Assembly: GCF_921293095.1 (NCBI RefSeq)
Contig: NC_060251.1
Coordinates: 40,467,644-40,531,643, forward strand
From: Ischnura elegans
Lineage: Eukaryota; Arthropoda; Insecta; Odonata; Coenagrionidae
Direction of reading: 5' to 3'
Length of the DNA: 64,000 nt
Shown piece by piece: positions 12,501 to 23,100 of this stretch (position 1 is the stretch's first letter; each line of letters begins with the position of its first letter). The translations under genes were made by a program, and so were the position numbers. The notes under the pieces are model-generated. The model worked only from the letters and a program-made list of their open reading frames with translations, was not told where the DNA came from and made no database searches.

Positions 12501-15500
12501 AATTTGATCCTTGCCATTCGTCTAAACCGGTATTTCAAAAACCAAATAATTTGTGTATTATGAATATACTAATGGTGGGTAACGAATCGCAATCAATGCC
12601 TTTCGTTTTCTTTGATGAAGGAAACTACCCTATTCCTCGAATAATGAGCTTTTTACACTTTTCGATATTCGATGACACAAAGTTATCAATTATGTACAGG
12701 CGGTCCCCGACTTTCGTACACAATGCGTTCCCGAAAACTTGTACGAAAGTCGAATTGTACGAAAGTCGAACCATTGACTTCCATACTAATTAGGGGTTAC
12801 GTTCCAAAAGAGCGGAATTTACGTACTAAAACCTTTTTTTTCACGGAATTCATTTCAATTGACTTAATTTTAATAATATATTAATAAAACTCCTCAAATC
12901 ATATAATTTATTTCGAAAATACGCAGAAAATGCAAATATAAGTTTAAAAAACAAGAACTCCGTTGGCTATCGAGTGAAACTTCCTCTTGGCGTTTAAGTT
13001 GACATTCCACTTATTACGTCCACTATAAATAAAAGGACATATCAAGTAGCATAAAAAAAATGTATTCGTTGAACCCGCACTCTGGATACCTTTTAATTTT
13101 TACACCAAAATTCGATGTTTGGCAGGTGACATTCGTGATCGCGTATATTCCGCATGTTATTCAAAAAAGACAAAAGACAAACGGAATTCGGGTGATATGT
13201 CGTGCAATATCGTTGCTGAAGGTTTACATGAATTAAACAGCACTCAAACGAAAAAACACAATTAGAAAGAAGGTCTTACTAGTTTTATTGAAAGCTATTC
13301 GATGATGTCTAGTCAACTTCTTTTGAAAAATATCTTCAATGAAGGCTTTCCTCTTCTCTTGATAAAGGAGCCTATAGCAGGCAGTCTCTCTCCCAAATAA
13401 ATCACCTAGATCAGAGTCAATTACCAACAATTCCCTTCATTATATACGTTCATATTGTTCGCATATACTGCCAATACTGCAATTTGAAACAATTGAATGT
13501 TGGGATGCGCAATAAACATAGCGGGAATTTTAAAAAAATTACAGACCAGCGTCCGAAAGTCCGAATTTAGCGTACGAAAGTCGAGTAAAAGGTGTCAATT
13601 TTGAATGTACGAAAGTGCGAATTGTACGAAAGTCGAGTGTACGAAAGTCGAGGACCGCCTGTATTCGAATTTCAAATACACAGCACAGATCGTCCGTGAT
13701 ACAATTTAAATCCGTTGACAATGGTTGGGTCTCACATGAAGGTTTGCACATTTGGTTGGTTCAATTCTTTAATAATATTTTACAATACCTCATCATTGAG
13801 AGTAAGCATTACAATACCTAGAAACCTGATGACTCCACGAGGACTACACGAGGAAGAATGAGAATGTATGTATACCTTCAAATGCACTCGCAAAGGCTGT
13901 TCCTTTTCCGGCTCCCTTTTGCATGATCAAATTTGCATTTTACATGGTCTAATGTTAAAGTTACTGTCAATTTTATATTTAATATCAGGTTCTTGAGGAA
14001 TGCAGTTAAGCAATACTAATAATATGACCTTCAATACGCATATAAGAGAGAGCAAAAGCACTGTGGTGCTTCATGCGCAAAAGTTTTATATAATCGGGGG
14101 TTACAGTTGCATCAGGATTTGGGAGCCATATGTAGAATGACTTGCAAAGTGTTCAGCATTTTTAATTTTCTTTTGTATTTGAAATTGGTGAAAAAATCCT
14201 TATTCACTAATGCAGTATTCGATATTCGAATTTGAGAAAAAAGCTATTCAACCCATCTCTAATTAGTTGACATATTTCGATGGCAGTAACAGGGTTGACT
14301 TGATAATTAGGAGAAAGTCGCGTGGGATGGACGTCCCTTCGTTTCATATTCCTTATGTGCTGCTTCTGATCAATCTGCTTATATAATATAATAATAATCT
14401 GCTTCAGTTACAATATCCATTAGAATGAAATTTATAGGCATTGCAGGTAAATTTAAATTGCGAAGAATGTCTTTTGAAGAGGATTTTTTTCGTCTTACAG
14501 GTGGAGCCAGAACCTGTCATATCTCCAAAAGCAAAACTCAAGAAAGAAAAGGAAAAAAAAATGGAAGTGGTCAAGGTAAGTTTTTCATGACGTGCATATT
14601 ATTAAAACCATTTTCATAAATTGCTAACACATTTAAGTTTCAGTTTAGCCCTACTATATGTTAGATTTTATTGTGTATCCCTACAAATATGGATTTAGCT
14701 ATAATTTTATATATGTACTCTTTTTCCTTGGTTTTCCTGTGTCAAAGGCAGCTCAATTAGGTACATAGTATTTTTCTGGTTTAATATTTCTCTCTCTAAT
14801 TTAATCACATAATGTTTGCTTATGGCATGAACAATTGTGTCTTATGTGTTTCTTTTTTTTTATGATTATGATTCACTCAGATGATATTTTTAATTTTATG
14901 TAACTGGCCGTTTCATTTATTATGTCATTTTGTATTGTTGAGAAGTCAAATGTATCACCTGGGGCCTGTTTCTCATGGATATTTGCTCTCTGCACCCTCT
15001 GCATAGATCTTTCATTCTGTGATGTGGACAAAAAATAATGTAAAATCTCATTTATCTACTTCTACTATACTCTACAAAACCAATTTACAATCTTCTCGCC
15101 CATTTTGTATTATTGAGAGACCAAGATTGAGAACCTCCTATTCGTGAAACCTTTTAAAAGTCCAATTTATTGATTTTCCAAGTACTGTGAAACCTTGGTT
15201 ATGGAATGCCTCTGATAACGAACAATTCGGATAACAACCAAAAATTTCCCAAAAATTTGCCTTGAATAGCGAATAAAATATCGGTTAGCGAACAGATGTG
15301 TAGCGGCCATGTTTGAGTTTGGTGCTGTGCAGTCCCAATTGGATACAAAGTACAGTAAAACCTCTTTACATCGTAATGGAGGGGACCAAAATTTGGGCAA
15401 TTTGATGTATGGAGGTTCACTATAGAGAGGTTTCAGTGACAGGCACCATTTTTTCATATCCCTCGGAAATGAAAGGCACTTTTGTCTTTTAAACCATTAT

Positions 15501-18500
15501 ATTTATGTATTGAAACAAACATGCTTGCATTAGTGAACATATTTTTATTAATAACAGAAAGCGAGCGCTATCGCTTGATTTTTACTGTGATTTGAGAGAA
15601 AACGATGTGATCTCTTTTAATTCAACAGTCAATTAAAATGATTAGTATATTTGGATACCTTTTTTCTTATTTACTGTTAGGTATGCTCTCATATGGAAAA
15701 CATGGCCACAACTAATGATTAACGTGAAAATTATAGCATATTAAAGGTGTATAAAAAAAAGTAAGGGTGAAACATTTATTGCTGAAAATTCATTCCATGT
15801 ATGTAATGGTCTCTAGTTGTCTCGGTACAATTTGCGAAGGTAGTTAGGCTGTCTCGGGGGTATCTCCTTGGTGTGATAAGTGGAGGTTTTACGATATAAA
15901 AAGGTTCACTACAAAGAAGTTTACATGTAAATCTGACGGGACCATAAGGGTGGTATGATGTATGGAGGTTTATGATGTAAAGAGGTTCACTACATAGAGG
16001 TTTTACTGTAATACAATGTCTACAATAGTAAGTCTACAAGTAATACAATACCTATATACCCTTTAACTTTCATATAATAGCGAGTCAATAGGAGCTAGGA
16101 ACCAATTATTCCTATTACCTTTATTTCTTGTGGGGAAAATTATTTCGGATAGTGAACATTTCGGATAACGACCAGCTTTCTGGAACGGATTGTGGCCGTT
16201 ATCCGAGGCTCTACTTTTGTGCAGCTAGTATCTTGCATGCTGTGAGGCATGATGTGGTGGAAGTTCTTAACATCAGTAAAATTGGACATTGCAATATTTC
16301 CACTGGGTTTTATTTTGACAGGATGCATTTTGTTGTTACACGCACGCACTTGATAATGTTGTTTGTTACAACGAAACCCGTCGTATCAACCCAGTGGAAA
16401 TATTGCATTGTGCAATTTTACTTATGTTTGAAGGGAGGGGGTAAGGTGGAGGATGGGGTTTGGATGTCGAGAAGTGGGGATGTAAAAGGTTGTGGGAGAA
16501 AGGGTCATTTTTTTAGGGTCTCGGATGAGGATCAGGGTGGGGGGGAGAGAAAGGTTCCAGGGTGGATGAGGGCACCACGCACGCCTTCACTGTCTTCTTT
16601 CGCATTGCTGCACTTGATAATGTTGTTTGTAACAAATAAAAGCAGCTGGTCAAAATAAAACCCAGTGGAAATATTGAGATGACCAATTTTACTAAGATGC
16701 AGCTAGTACCTTGTACCCATATTTTACAACACGAAGTAGACATGGAGGAACAAACATTTGTATGAATATGTCAGTGGTCGGAAGTGAGTTATACATTGCC
16801 GTAGACTCCCGATTATCCAGCTTCTGTCTCTCTCTGACTTCCGTGCAGTGAACATTGCTCTCCAGCTCACATTGTTGCCAAATTGTTGTTGGTTATTGCT
16901 GTTTGTTCCTCCACGCATACATTTATTTCCATGGACTGGCAACTCTGGTGAGCCACATTGAAGAGAATGGTGAGGTGGAAGGGGGGGCAGCGCCTCTGGT
17001 TGGCTTCTACCTCTCTACCGTCTAGCTGCCAAAAGTTGGGAAAAAGGGTATAGCAAACCGAAAATCCTGTTTTGGAGACTTAAATTTCTAATAAAATGGT
17101 TTAGGGCGTACACTTCTAAATTTCATGTCAGCCATTCAGCAGCTCCTCTCCAATTTTGGTTTTCATTGATACGCTGATATATCTTCTTTTCTCAGGAGGA
17201 AGAACCTGCGGAAGAAGACGAGGATGAAGACGATGAGGATGAAGATGAGGACGACGACGATGATGATGATGATGACGATGACGAGGAGGATGACGATGAC
17301 GACGATGATGATGATGACGACGATGATGAGGAGGAGTATGACGATGACGACGACGAGGATGAAGAGGAAGAGGATGGAGATGACGATGATGACGACGAGG
17401 CGGAAGAGGATGATGACGAGGAAGATGACGACGACGATGATGACGTAAGTTCACCCGTTTCCCCTCATTGCTTGGCAGGATACTGTCGAACCTCACAAGT
17501 GAAGTTCCTCAAGTGCGACTGCCAGATCTTGTTCACATTTTGCTACATTGCAATTTTGCATTAACTCATGATGGTGACAAACTGATCTTGCTGGACGTGC
17601 AAAGTGGCTGGAGACAAAAAAGTTTTGCTGCCCGCAGGAAGGAAGAGTTGGCAAAATGCTGAACAATTCCTGGCTTCAAAACGGTTTATTTGATACTTTA
17701 TTTAGGCTTTGCTTGAGTTCCAATATGCCATACCGCATTGCGTCAGCCAACCTCTAAGGTGCCAAATTTGAAAATTCGGGGATGCTTCAATTTCTGAAAG
17801 TTCGTAATCCTAATGTTCGGAAGTGGAGGACTGACTCTATTGCCACGATCGATGGATTTTTCTTCCTCATAGGAAAATCCACTAGGATTGGTAGAATATT
17901 AATTTCGTTTCGCTTGGTTTCGCTGTTAGTAGGGCCCGCCCGCCTTTGTGACGGTGCGGGATTCCTCGTCCCTTCCCTATCCCCTCCCCGGAGGCGTCGC
18001 TGGGCTCTCATCGCGGCGGCGCCTCCATTCCTTGTTCCTTCCCATCCTTCCCCTTCTGGGTGCAGAGGAGAAAAGCTAGCGCTTACAGTCCCTGCCCCAG
18101 GAGTGTATCCCTGCGAACCCGCCCTAGGGTTTCGTTTCCATTGACTGTATTGCCAAAAGGAGTTTCAGCAGTCAAGCCTTCCGAATTGGCTAGTGTTTTG
18201 CACTGTTTCTATTTTAATAAAATTGATTCCAATGAAAAAGAAACTCTCCATGTTCATGCTCAGATCGGAAATCGCCATTAATTGAAAGAATTCGGTAGGT
18301 CAAAGTGAAAGATAAGATACCACCAAAAAATAAATATATGTACCTCAATCAGCCATTTTGTAGGAGTCATTCATTGAAGTGGTAAATCATTTCTCTTCGC
18401 TAAATACATATTAAATTTCTAGATTTACTTACAACTCTTGCACAAATAAAATTCAGGCGGTTAATAAATTAATAATTTAATAGCATTTAAATACTGTACA

Positions 18501-19773
18501 TTGTGACCAGTTTCTTAATTCTCAAGCTGTGTCTTCTGTGATTTTCAGGGCTTTGACTAATGTCCATTTGATACAGCCATTTACATAGTCCATTTGATTC
18601 CTTTTCCCTCTTTGATGATGTAATGCTGGAACATTGAGTGATGAGAACATTATTGTATCGCTTGCTCTAAGTGGTTCCTGAAAATGGTACTCTTTGCCAT
18701 GAGATCGATGTTCTTCGTCATAAGTAATTTTTAAAACAATGTTAAGGTGTTTAGTTACTGAGTGCAAAAAAAATCAAGGAAGATTCAACATGCCACACAT
18801 TCAAATTTCTACCTTTGATTTTCATGAAAAATCTCAGTGATGTTGTCTGAGATTATTAAACATCTGTAGACAATACATATTGTATCAAAGTCTTACTAAG
18901 ATTCTCTGTGCTTAATATTGTCTGTCTTGCCTAAGATTCTCTGTGTTATGTACGTTGGACTGACCTCTATTCAGTTTCTCGTTATGAATTTATCTTTAAT
19001 GAGAGCAAAAGTGTCTATTTAGAAAAAAATTAATTTGTGTGGGGGATATTTTTTTGTAAAATATTCATCTTCGAACAATTTCAATAATTTAGGAAAAATG
19101 ATTTAGGAAAGGACTGTTTTCTCATGATTTATCGGCTAAGGTCAAAATGACTGCCAAGCTTTCTATATAGGCAGGAGAGTCAAGGTGGTTTAGTGTTAAC
19201 TGTGATGCAATCATTTTTTTTCAGCAAAACATAAAAGCTGATCAATTGTTGATGAGTTGACTTTATGGTAATTTATTGTATGTAATAAGATACAAACAGC
19301 TGTAGCAATTTTCCAGACTACTTTATTTGCTCTACCGGTTTCAACATTTACAAGTCACTATCAAGAGCTCTTGGTGGAAAATGGGGTAACGATGTCAACG
19401 TCCTCAAAAGATGCAATATGGAATGAAAACTCAATTGGCCACAAGAGCTCTTGATAATTATGTGTAAACATTGAATCGGGTTGAGAGAATAAAATAGTGC
19501 GGAAAATTACTACAGCTGTTTGTATCTTATTATGTAAAAACTGCTTCACTTTTTCATGTAGAATTGCACATGCACTCCTTAAAATCAAAGTTTCTTAGAT
19601 TACATAAAAATGTTAGACTTAATATTCAAGAAAGTTATGCATCTAGAGGGTTAAGTTTTTACATTCATACCGATAACATACTTCATATTAGAAAAAAACA
19701 TCATGAACTCCAAGAAACGAAATTTCTTATGGCAACTAAACAATGCACTCTTTCATTGCAGGATGACCAGTGA
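2873..19773 (+). CDS. Nucleolin/Modulo-like RRM protein gene (partial, at least six coding exons)
   Basis: Exons at 2873-3573, 4675-4827, 5631-5741, 7601-8033, 14501-14575 and 17196-17444 join in one open frame of 574 codons, all with GT-AG borders and compatible phases (2,2,2,0,0,0). Counting from 2873, residues 4-70 are Pro/Gln-rich, about 71-150 are Gln/Asn-rich, about 198-283 form RRM1 (RNP2-like LIIRFP, RNP1-like PRFCFVQL), 286-360 form RRM2 (RNP2 LYIGNL, RNP1-like TRYAFVRY), 363-466 are Pro/Ser/Thr-rich, 467-491 are Lys/Glu-rich, and 492-574 are almost all Asp/Glu. Two RRMs plus a long acidic tract recall nucleolin and insect Modulo, so a nuclear or nucleolar RNA-binding role is likely. 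Orthology is inferred, not shown. The initiating exon is missing: a TAG in frame at 2870-2872 means coding enters through a splice site. The last exon is tentative (19762-19773). Confidence 0.8.
4675..4827 (+). CDS. RRM gene exon: end of RRM1
   Basis: Acceptor ...CATTTAG|G, donor AC|GTAATG, phases 2 to 2. It encodes the RNP1-like FCFVQL strand, helix 2 and the closing strand TLKVEKK, then an acidic linker. Confidence 0.85.
5631..5741 (+). CDS. RRM gene exon: first half of RRM2
   Basis: Strong acceptor TTTTTTTCAG|G, donor AG|GTAATT, phases 2 to 2. It encodes the RNP2 motif LYIGNL, helix 1 and the second strand. Confidence 0.85.
6124..6909 (+). mobile_element. Tigger/pogo-type MITE with long inverted ends
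   Basis: CAGTGGAACCGTGTTAAAGC at the left and an inverted copy ending TTTCCACTG at the right, flanked by TA on both sides (6122-6123, 6910-6911). Inverted similarity extends about 160 bp inward. A related element lies at 21356-21937. A PIF/Harbinger-like MITE sits inside it. Confidence 0.85.
6470..6705 (+). mobile_element. PIF/Harbinger-like MITE nested in the Tigger element
   Basis: Termini AGGCTGTTTTACACAGGGCA and its inverted partner (one mismatch over 22 bp), with 3-bp flanks TAT and TAA. A smaller relative with exact TAA duplications is at 48993-49197. Confidence 0.65.
7601..8033 (+). CDS. RRM gene exon: second half of RRM2 and Pro/Ser/Thr linker
   Basis: Acceptor TTCAACCAG|G, donor AAG|GTATGT, phases 2 to 0. 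It encodes YAFVRY (RNP1), helix 2 and the last strand, followed by an Arg-rich turn and about 100 residues rich in Pro, Ser, Thr and Ala. Confidence 0.88.
8386..9362 (+). mobile_element. Tigger/pogo-type element with broken transposase start
   Basis: Ends CAGTGTGTCCTCGTTTAACG and CGTTAAACGAGGACTCACTG with TA on both sides. Around 8708-8850 there is a frame-shifted remnant with MSTKRSGYPGG, a Lys/Arg-rich stretch and KLDIIIRIDEGATVGEIG, which resembles the N-terminal helix-turn-helix of pogo/CENP-B-type transposases. Confidence 0.85.
9372..10372 (+). mobile_element. Tigger/pogo-type non-autonomous element
   Basis: Ends CAGTAGACTGTCGTTATTAC and CGTATTAACGAGAGTCTACCG, with TA duplications at 9370-9371 and 10373-10374. 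Same family as 10947-12341. It starts only 9 bp after the preceding element. Confidence 0.85.
10569..12634 (+). mobile_element. TIR repeat family 1, copy B (split by a Tigger element)
   Basis: Both family-1 ends are present; the interior is interrupted by 10947-12341. TGACGTCACGTG is kept at 12441-12452. Confidence 0.85.
10947..12341 (+). mobile_element. Tigger/pogo-type element inserted in family 1 copy B
   Basis: Ends CAGTAGACTCTCGTTATTAC and GTATTAACGAGAGTCTACTG with TA duplications (10945-10946, 12342-12343). Family-1 sequence continues on both sides, so this insertion is younger. Confidence 0.88.
12697..13661 (+). mobile_element. Tigger/pogo-type element with CAGGCGGTCC ends
   Basis: Ends CAGGCGGTCCCCGACTTTCG and CGAAAGTCGAGGACCGCCTG with TA duplications. 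Subterminal TACGAAAGTCG repeats occur at both ends. No intact transposase. Confidence 0.85.
13662..14500 (+). other. End of the 6.5-kb RRM gene intron
   Basis: AT-rich, no repeat with clear ends, finishing with the acceptor of the 75-bp exon. Confidence 0.5.
14501..14575 (+). CDS. RRM gene small exon: charged Lys/Glu linker
   Basis: This 75-bp exon has acceptor TCTTACAG|GTG and donor AAG|GTAAGT, phase 0 at both ends, and encodes 25 residues rich in Lys and Glu. It lies beyond a 6.5-kb intron packed with transposons. The evidence is splice quality and phase only. Confidence 0.72.
15185..16213 (+). mobile_element. Decayed Tigger-like element hosting a second one
   Basis: The left part has CCTCTGATAACGAACAATTC and the right part, inverted, has TTCGGATAACG and CCGTTATCCGAGGCTC. 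The outermost bases are eroded, so borders are approximate. Confidence 0.6.
15353..16008 (+). mobile_element. Tigger/pogo-type element (CAGTAAAACCTC ends), nested
   Basis: Ends CAGTAAAACCTCTTTACATC and CACTACATAGAGGTTTTACTG with TA duplications (15351-15352, 16009-16010), inside the decayed element 15185-16213. Confidence 0.85.
16270..16700 (+). mobile_element. MITE-like inverted repeat with AAAATTGG ends
   Basis: AGTAAAATTGG...CCACTGGGTTTTATTTTGAC near 16276 is mirrored by GTCAAAATAAAACCCAGTGG...CCAATTTTACT near 16650-16695, with an internal inverted copy at 16375-16430. The long frame through this region follows the repeat. Confidence 0.5.
17196..17444 (+). CDS. RRM gene exon: pure Asp/Glu tract
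   Basis: Acceptor CTTTTCTCAG|GAG, donor GAC|GTAAGT; 249 bp, phase 0. Of 83 residues, 78 are Asp or Glu; the others are one Pro, two Ala, one Tyr and one Gly. GAT, GAC, GAG and GAA are mixed, so this is more than a simple triplet expansion. Long acidic tracts are typical of nucleolin-type proteins and histone-binding factors. The antisense His/Arg frame is a shadow. Confidence 0.85.
17520..17845 (+). mobile_element. Fragment of the 9372/10947 Tigger-like family
   Basis: Shares a diverged internal stretch with 9660-9960 (TTAACTCA...GATGAACTGATCT...GAGCAGTTCCTG...TTCGTAA...GGAAG.GGACT) but lacks recognisable ends. It lies just after the acidic exon's donor. Confidence 0.55.
17885..18150. repeat. 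GC-rich dispersed repeat fragment
   Basis: A block of CCGGAGGCGTCG...TCATCGCGGCGGC and GCGAACCCGCCCTAGGGTTTC recurs in part at 27340-27420 and 30795-30840. Class unknown. Confidence 0.4.
19283..19520 (+). mobile_element. MITE with ATAAGATACAAACAGCTGTA ends
   Basis: The left end ATAAGATACAAACAGCTGTA is inverted at the right as TACAGCTGTTTGTATCTTAT, with TATGTA repeated outside both ends. The interior has an inverted CAAGAGCTCTTG pair. It lies between the genes' converging 3' ends. Confidence 0.6.
19762..19773 (+). CDS. Candidate terminal exon of the RRM gene
   Basis: A good acceptor (CTCTTTCATTGCAG|GAT) leads in phase 0 to Asp-Asp-Gln-stop, which would simply end the acidic tract. An ATTAAA follows at 19890-19895. 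A rival is 19225-19260 (acceptor after a long T run), encoding 11 residues and a stop. The gene should finish before the convergent FADD gene, so the last exon belongs in 17.4-20.0 kb. Transcript data would decide. Confidence 0.35.
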   Translation, partial: DDQ

Positions 19774-20025
19774 CCTAGTTAATGAGCAAAATTATGACAA
19801 CATAAAGCTGCTCAGGTATTTTACTGTTGTGTTGAACTCTACGGAAGATTTTGCTGTTGATCAGTGGTTTTTGTGGTCAGCAATTGACCATTAAATGCAA
19901 AGTGATGGATTGTGTGTCACACGAAAGTGATTTTAATAGACCATTTTAATGTATTTAAAGTGGATTCAGAGGAACTCTGGAGCCAAAGAGAAATGTGTAC
20001 TGTAAATTGGTGTCAATTACAGCCA

Positions 20026-20172
20026 CTACTTTTTACTTTGGCTATTTTTGTTGCTCATCTCAGCTTCCACTTGTGCCTTCAGATCATATCGCCTTGCCCT
20101 CGCCAAAGCATCAATTAATTTGGATGCTTTTCCTTCGTTGTCATCTGGCAGATTGCAAAAGGTAAGAAGAAC
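20026..20172 (-). CDS. Fadd: FADD exon 3: last death-domain helices and stop
   Basis: Acceptor TTTCTTTCAG|GTT, then 48 codons (LLTFCNLPDD, then the Arg/Ala/Leu helix) and TAG at 20028-20026. ATTAAA-type polyadenylation signals lie at 19950-19945 and 19937-19932 on the minus strand. Confidence 0.83.
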   Translation of the reverse strand, partial: VLLTFCNLPDDNEGKASKLIDALARARRYDLKAQVEAEMSNKNSQSKK

Positions 20173-23100
20173 CTGAAAGAAATGATATTTAAGTGACGAC
20201 TGTATATCAATGCCTTAATTTAAAAAAAAACGTTAAAGCTGAGAATGTGAGCAAACTACCTGATATGCCTGGCGCTTCATGCTGAAAGGGTATTTCCCCT
20301 CGATTTCTTCAATTTCATGATCTGGTACATTTAAGTAGTGAGCCAAATCCCACCATTTTCTTCCAATATTCTCTGAGATCATATCCAGAACTAGAAATGA
20401 AAAAGTATCCCTGATTAGTTGGATAGAATGATTTAATAAACCAACAGTTAGTGTCTTTAACATCAAACAAAACTACACACTCACTGTTACATGTTCTTTT
20501 TCTAAGTCTACTTATGATTGCTAAAAAGATGACTGGCTTAGAAATCACTATTACTATTACACGTTCATTTTCTAAGTATATTTATGATTGCTAAAAAGAT
20601 GGCTGGCTTAGTAATTTCAGTTACATTTGATAGAGAAGCACATAGTAGGTAATCAACACATTTGAGTGCATGAGATTCTTACATATACCTTTCCAGGGGT
20701 TAACATCATTAGCAAAAATCCAGTTCAACTGTCATAATTCTGTTAATAACATGCAGCAATACCCAGCTGCCTTCTTTTGTCAGTTATAAGTGACAACTAC
20801 GTGTTAATGTGTTGACTGTTTATTCCTGCATTGACCAACCCAACTTTACTCCTTACTTACATCCCAAGTTAGGCATAACACAGCAATATATAAATATGTT
20901 TATAAATAATATTTTACCCATCAGCATAGACACTGGGAAAATATGAACGTAAAGTACATAAATAGATTCACAGAATGCAGACATTGGCGTTATAAACAAT
21001 AGAATGTACCACGTCATGCTTATCCCAGTCTTATTCTTATAGTTATTTAATATATTTTTGTTTAATTTGACCACTTCATAGAATTTCATAGACAATTTCT
21101 GATATATATATAACTTTGTTAAACCATGTCCTTTCGTAAATTAATGGGATAACTTAGTTTATAGCAATAGTATTACATCTCTCTTGATAAATATTTACAG
21201 GAATATTATTGTTCTCACATAATATAGTAATTATCATCATGTCACAATGAGGGGAAACTGGAGAGAATTTGTTACAGCACCAGCCATTTTAGATACGAGG
21301 AAGAGCATATCATAAGGTAATTCTCATTTATCATAGAATGTTGGATAATTTATTACAGTGGAACCTCGTTAAAGTGAGTACGGGCTATAGCGACACCCCC
21401 GCTATTACGAGAGATAGCCGATGCACCGTCAATTGACCCTATAATAAGCGTGTTAAAAAATTCGTTTTTATGAGATCCTTTCGGTGTTGGCTCTCGCCAT
21501 AGCGAGGGTTTCACCACCGGAAGACTTTCATGAAGACTCCTTAACCTCTGTAATTTCTAGCGATCTGTTAGAAATGAAGTTAATGGAGTGCTCAGTCTCA
21601 AATTTATGTGGTAAACTGTCGTTCGATAAATATAATGATGACGAAACAATGCTTTGCATGATTTTTATTCAGTGCGGCGCTTATAAATTGTTTGAATAGT
21701 TAGTCGTTATTTGAGTAAGGAAATTTAGTGATGCAAAAAAACATTGCCTTTCATCTGGATTTATGCTTACGTTTATCGGATAGATGTTTGTCTGTCGCCG
21801 CACCACTCCTGTTCCTGTATATCTGTTCGCAACAGGTATATTGGCTATTATTTGCTCCACCTCCTGTAAAACGACAATTCGCTATAGCGAGTGTTTATTA
21901 GTGCACCGTGGGGTGTCGTTATATTGAGGTTTCACTGTTCTTAGTTTTCTTTTAAAATCAACCCATGAGTGATGTAAAATAGTTTCCCATAAATATTGCC
22001 ACAGAGACACTATAGGTTGAAGTAGAAGCAAACAGGGTTCCCACTCAACCATGAAAACCATAAAACCGTGAATAAGCCATGAATTTCGTCTACCGTGAAA
22101 AAAACCTGGAAAAAGCCGCTTATTTCGCCATAAAACCTTAGAAATCTCTCAAACTTGATCGTAGAACTACGTTAAACAGATAAAAAGAAAAATCTATATT
22201 TCGATAATGTTTCAAGGCCGAGGCATGTGCAGATACTGTCCACGTACTTTTCTGCCCATGTGTATTAATTGTTGTGTGTGCCATGACAGTGCATTGACCT
22301 TAAGACTGCGATTGAAAGACATTTAACCTGGCAAAAAATCAGGCACACGGAACTTCTTCACTTCCCTGCCACCCTGCTCTCTCCATTTTCCCACATCCTT
22401 TAGTGGGACCCGAATTTTACTAACTATAGGTGATGCCATAAGAGATAGCACTTTCATTGCTGCATTTGCATTCAAGGCATCTGTTGCGTTTGTTACATTT
22501 TTAATTAATATGCGGTCGATGATTGTTAAGTGATCAATGTTTCTGACTTAAATGCCTTATCTACAGACCGTGAATTTGATAATAATAATAATAAATTTAT
22601 TTCACCATTGGCAAATTATACATCTGCAAGGCTTAAGTCAATATGAGATACCAGCATACATACATGATTGAATATGAGATACCAACATACATACATGATT
22701 GAAAATTTTCCAGGTTCTTGGGAATTCTCAAGATAATCATTTCACTATATGTACAAAACATTAGAAACAGAGCTGAGAGGGTTATAAACATACTAACAGA
22801 AAGATGGAAAATTATAGGCATTCAAGTTGCCATCAAGAAAATTTCCTTTATAATGCATCCTCCAGGTATTCATTAATACTGTAATAGCATTTTTCAGCTA
22901 GGAGGCTTTTTAGTCTCCTTTTGAATTCGGAAGGTGATTTGCAATTTTTTATTTCATCGGGAACCTTATTGTATCTGATTGTATTAAATTGATCTGATGA
23001 CATTTAGACCGTGAAAACCTGGAAATTTTGTGTTTTTATAATGTAATTAGAGTGGGAACCCTGAACAAAGCTGAAAAAATTAAGTTTCTTACATAGTGCC

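Noticed and set aside
12440..12793. MTSRGVESHGRQSG-type frames recurring at 2018, 12440 and 59484
   Set aside because: They follow repeat family 1, break or change end in each copy, and show no domain; no sign of selection on the protein.
16128..16658. 176-codon + frame
   Set aside because: Spans the end of a Tigger-like element and an AAAATTGG inverted repeat; no domain.
17128..17496. His/Arg-rich frame (minus) and Met/Thr-rich frame (+) over the acidic exon
   Set aside because: Alternative readings of GAT/GAC/GAG repeats.
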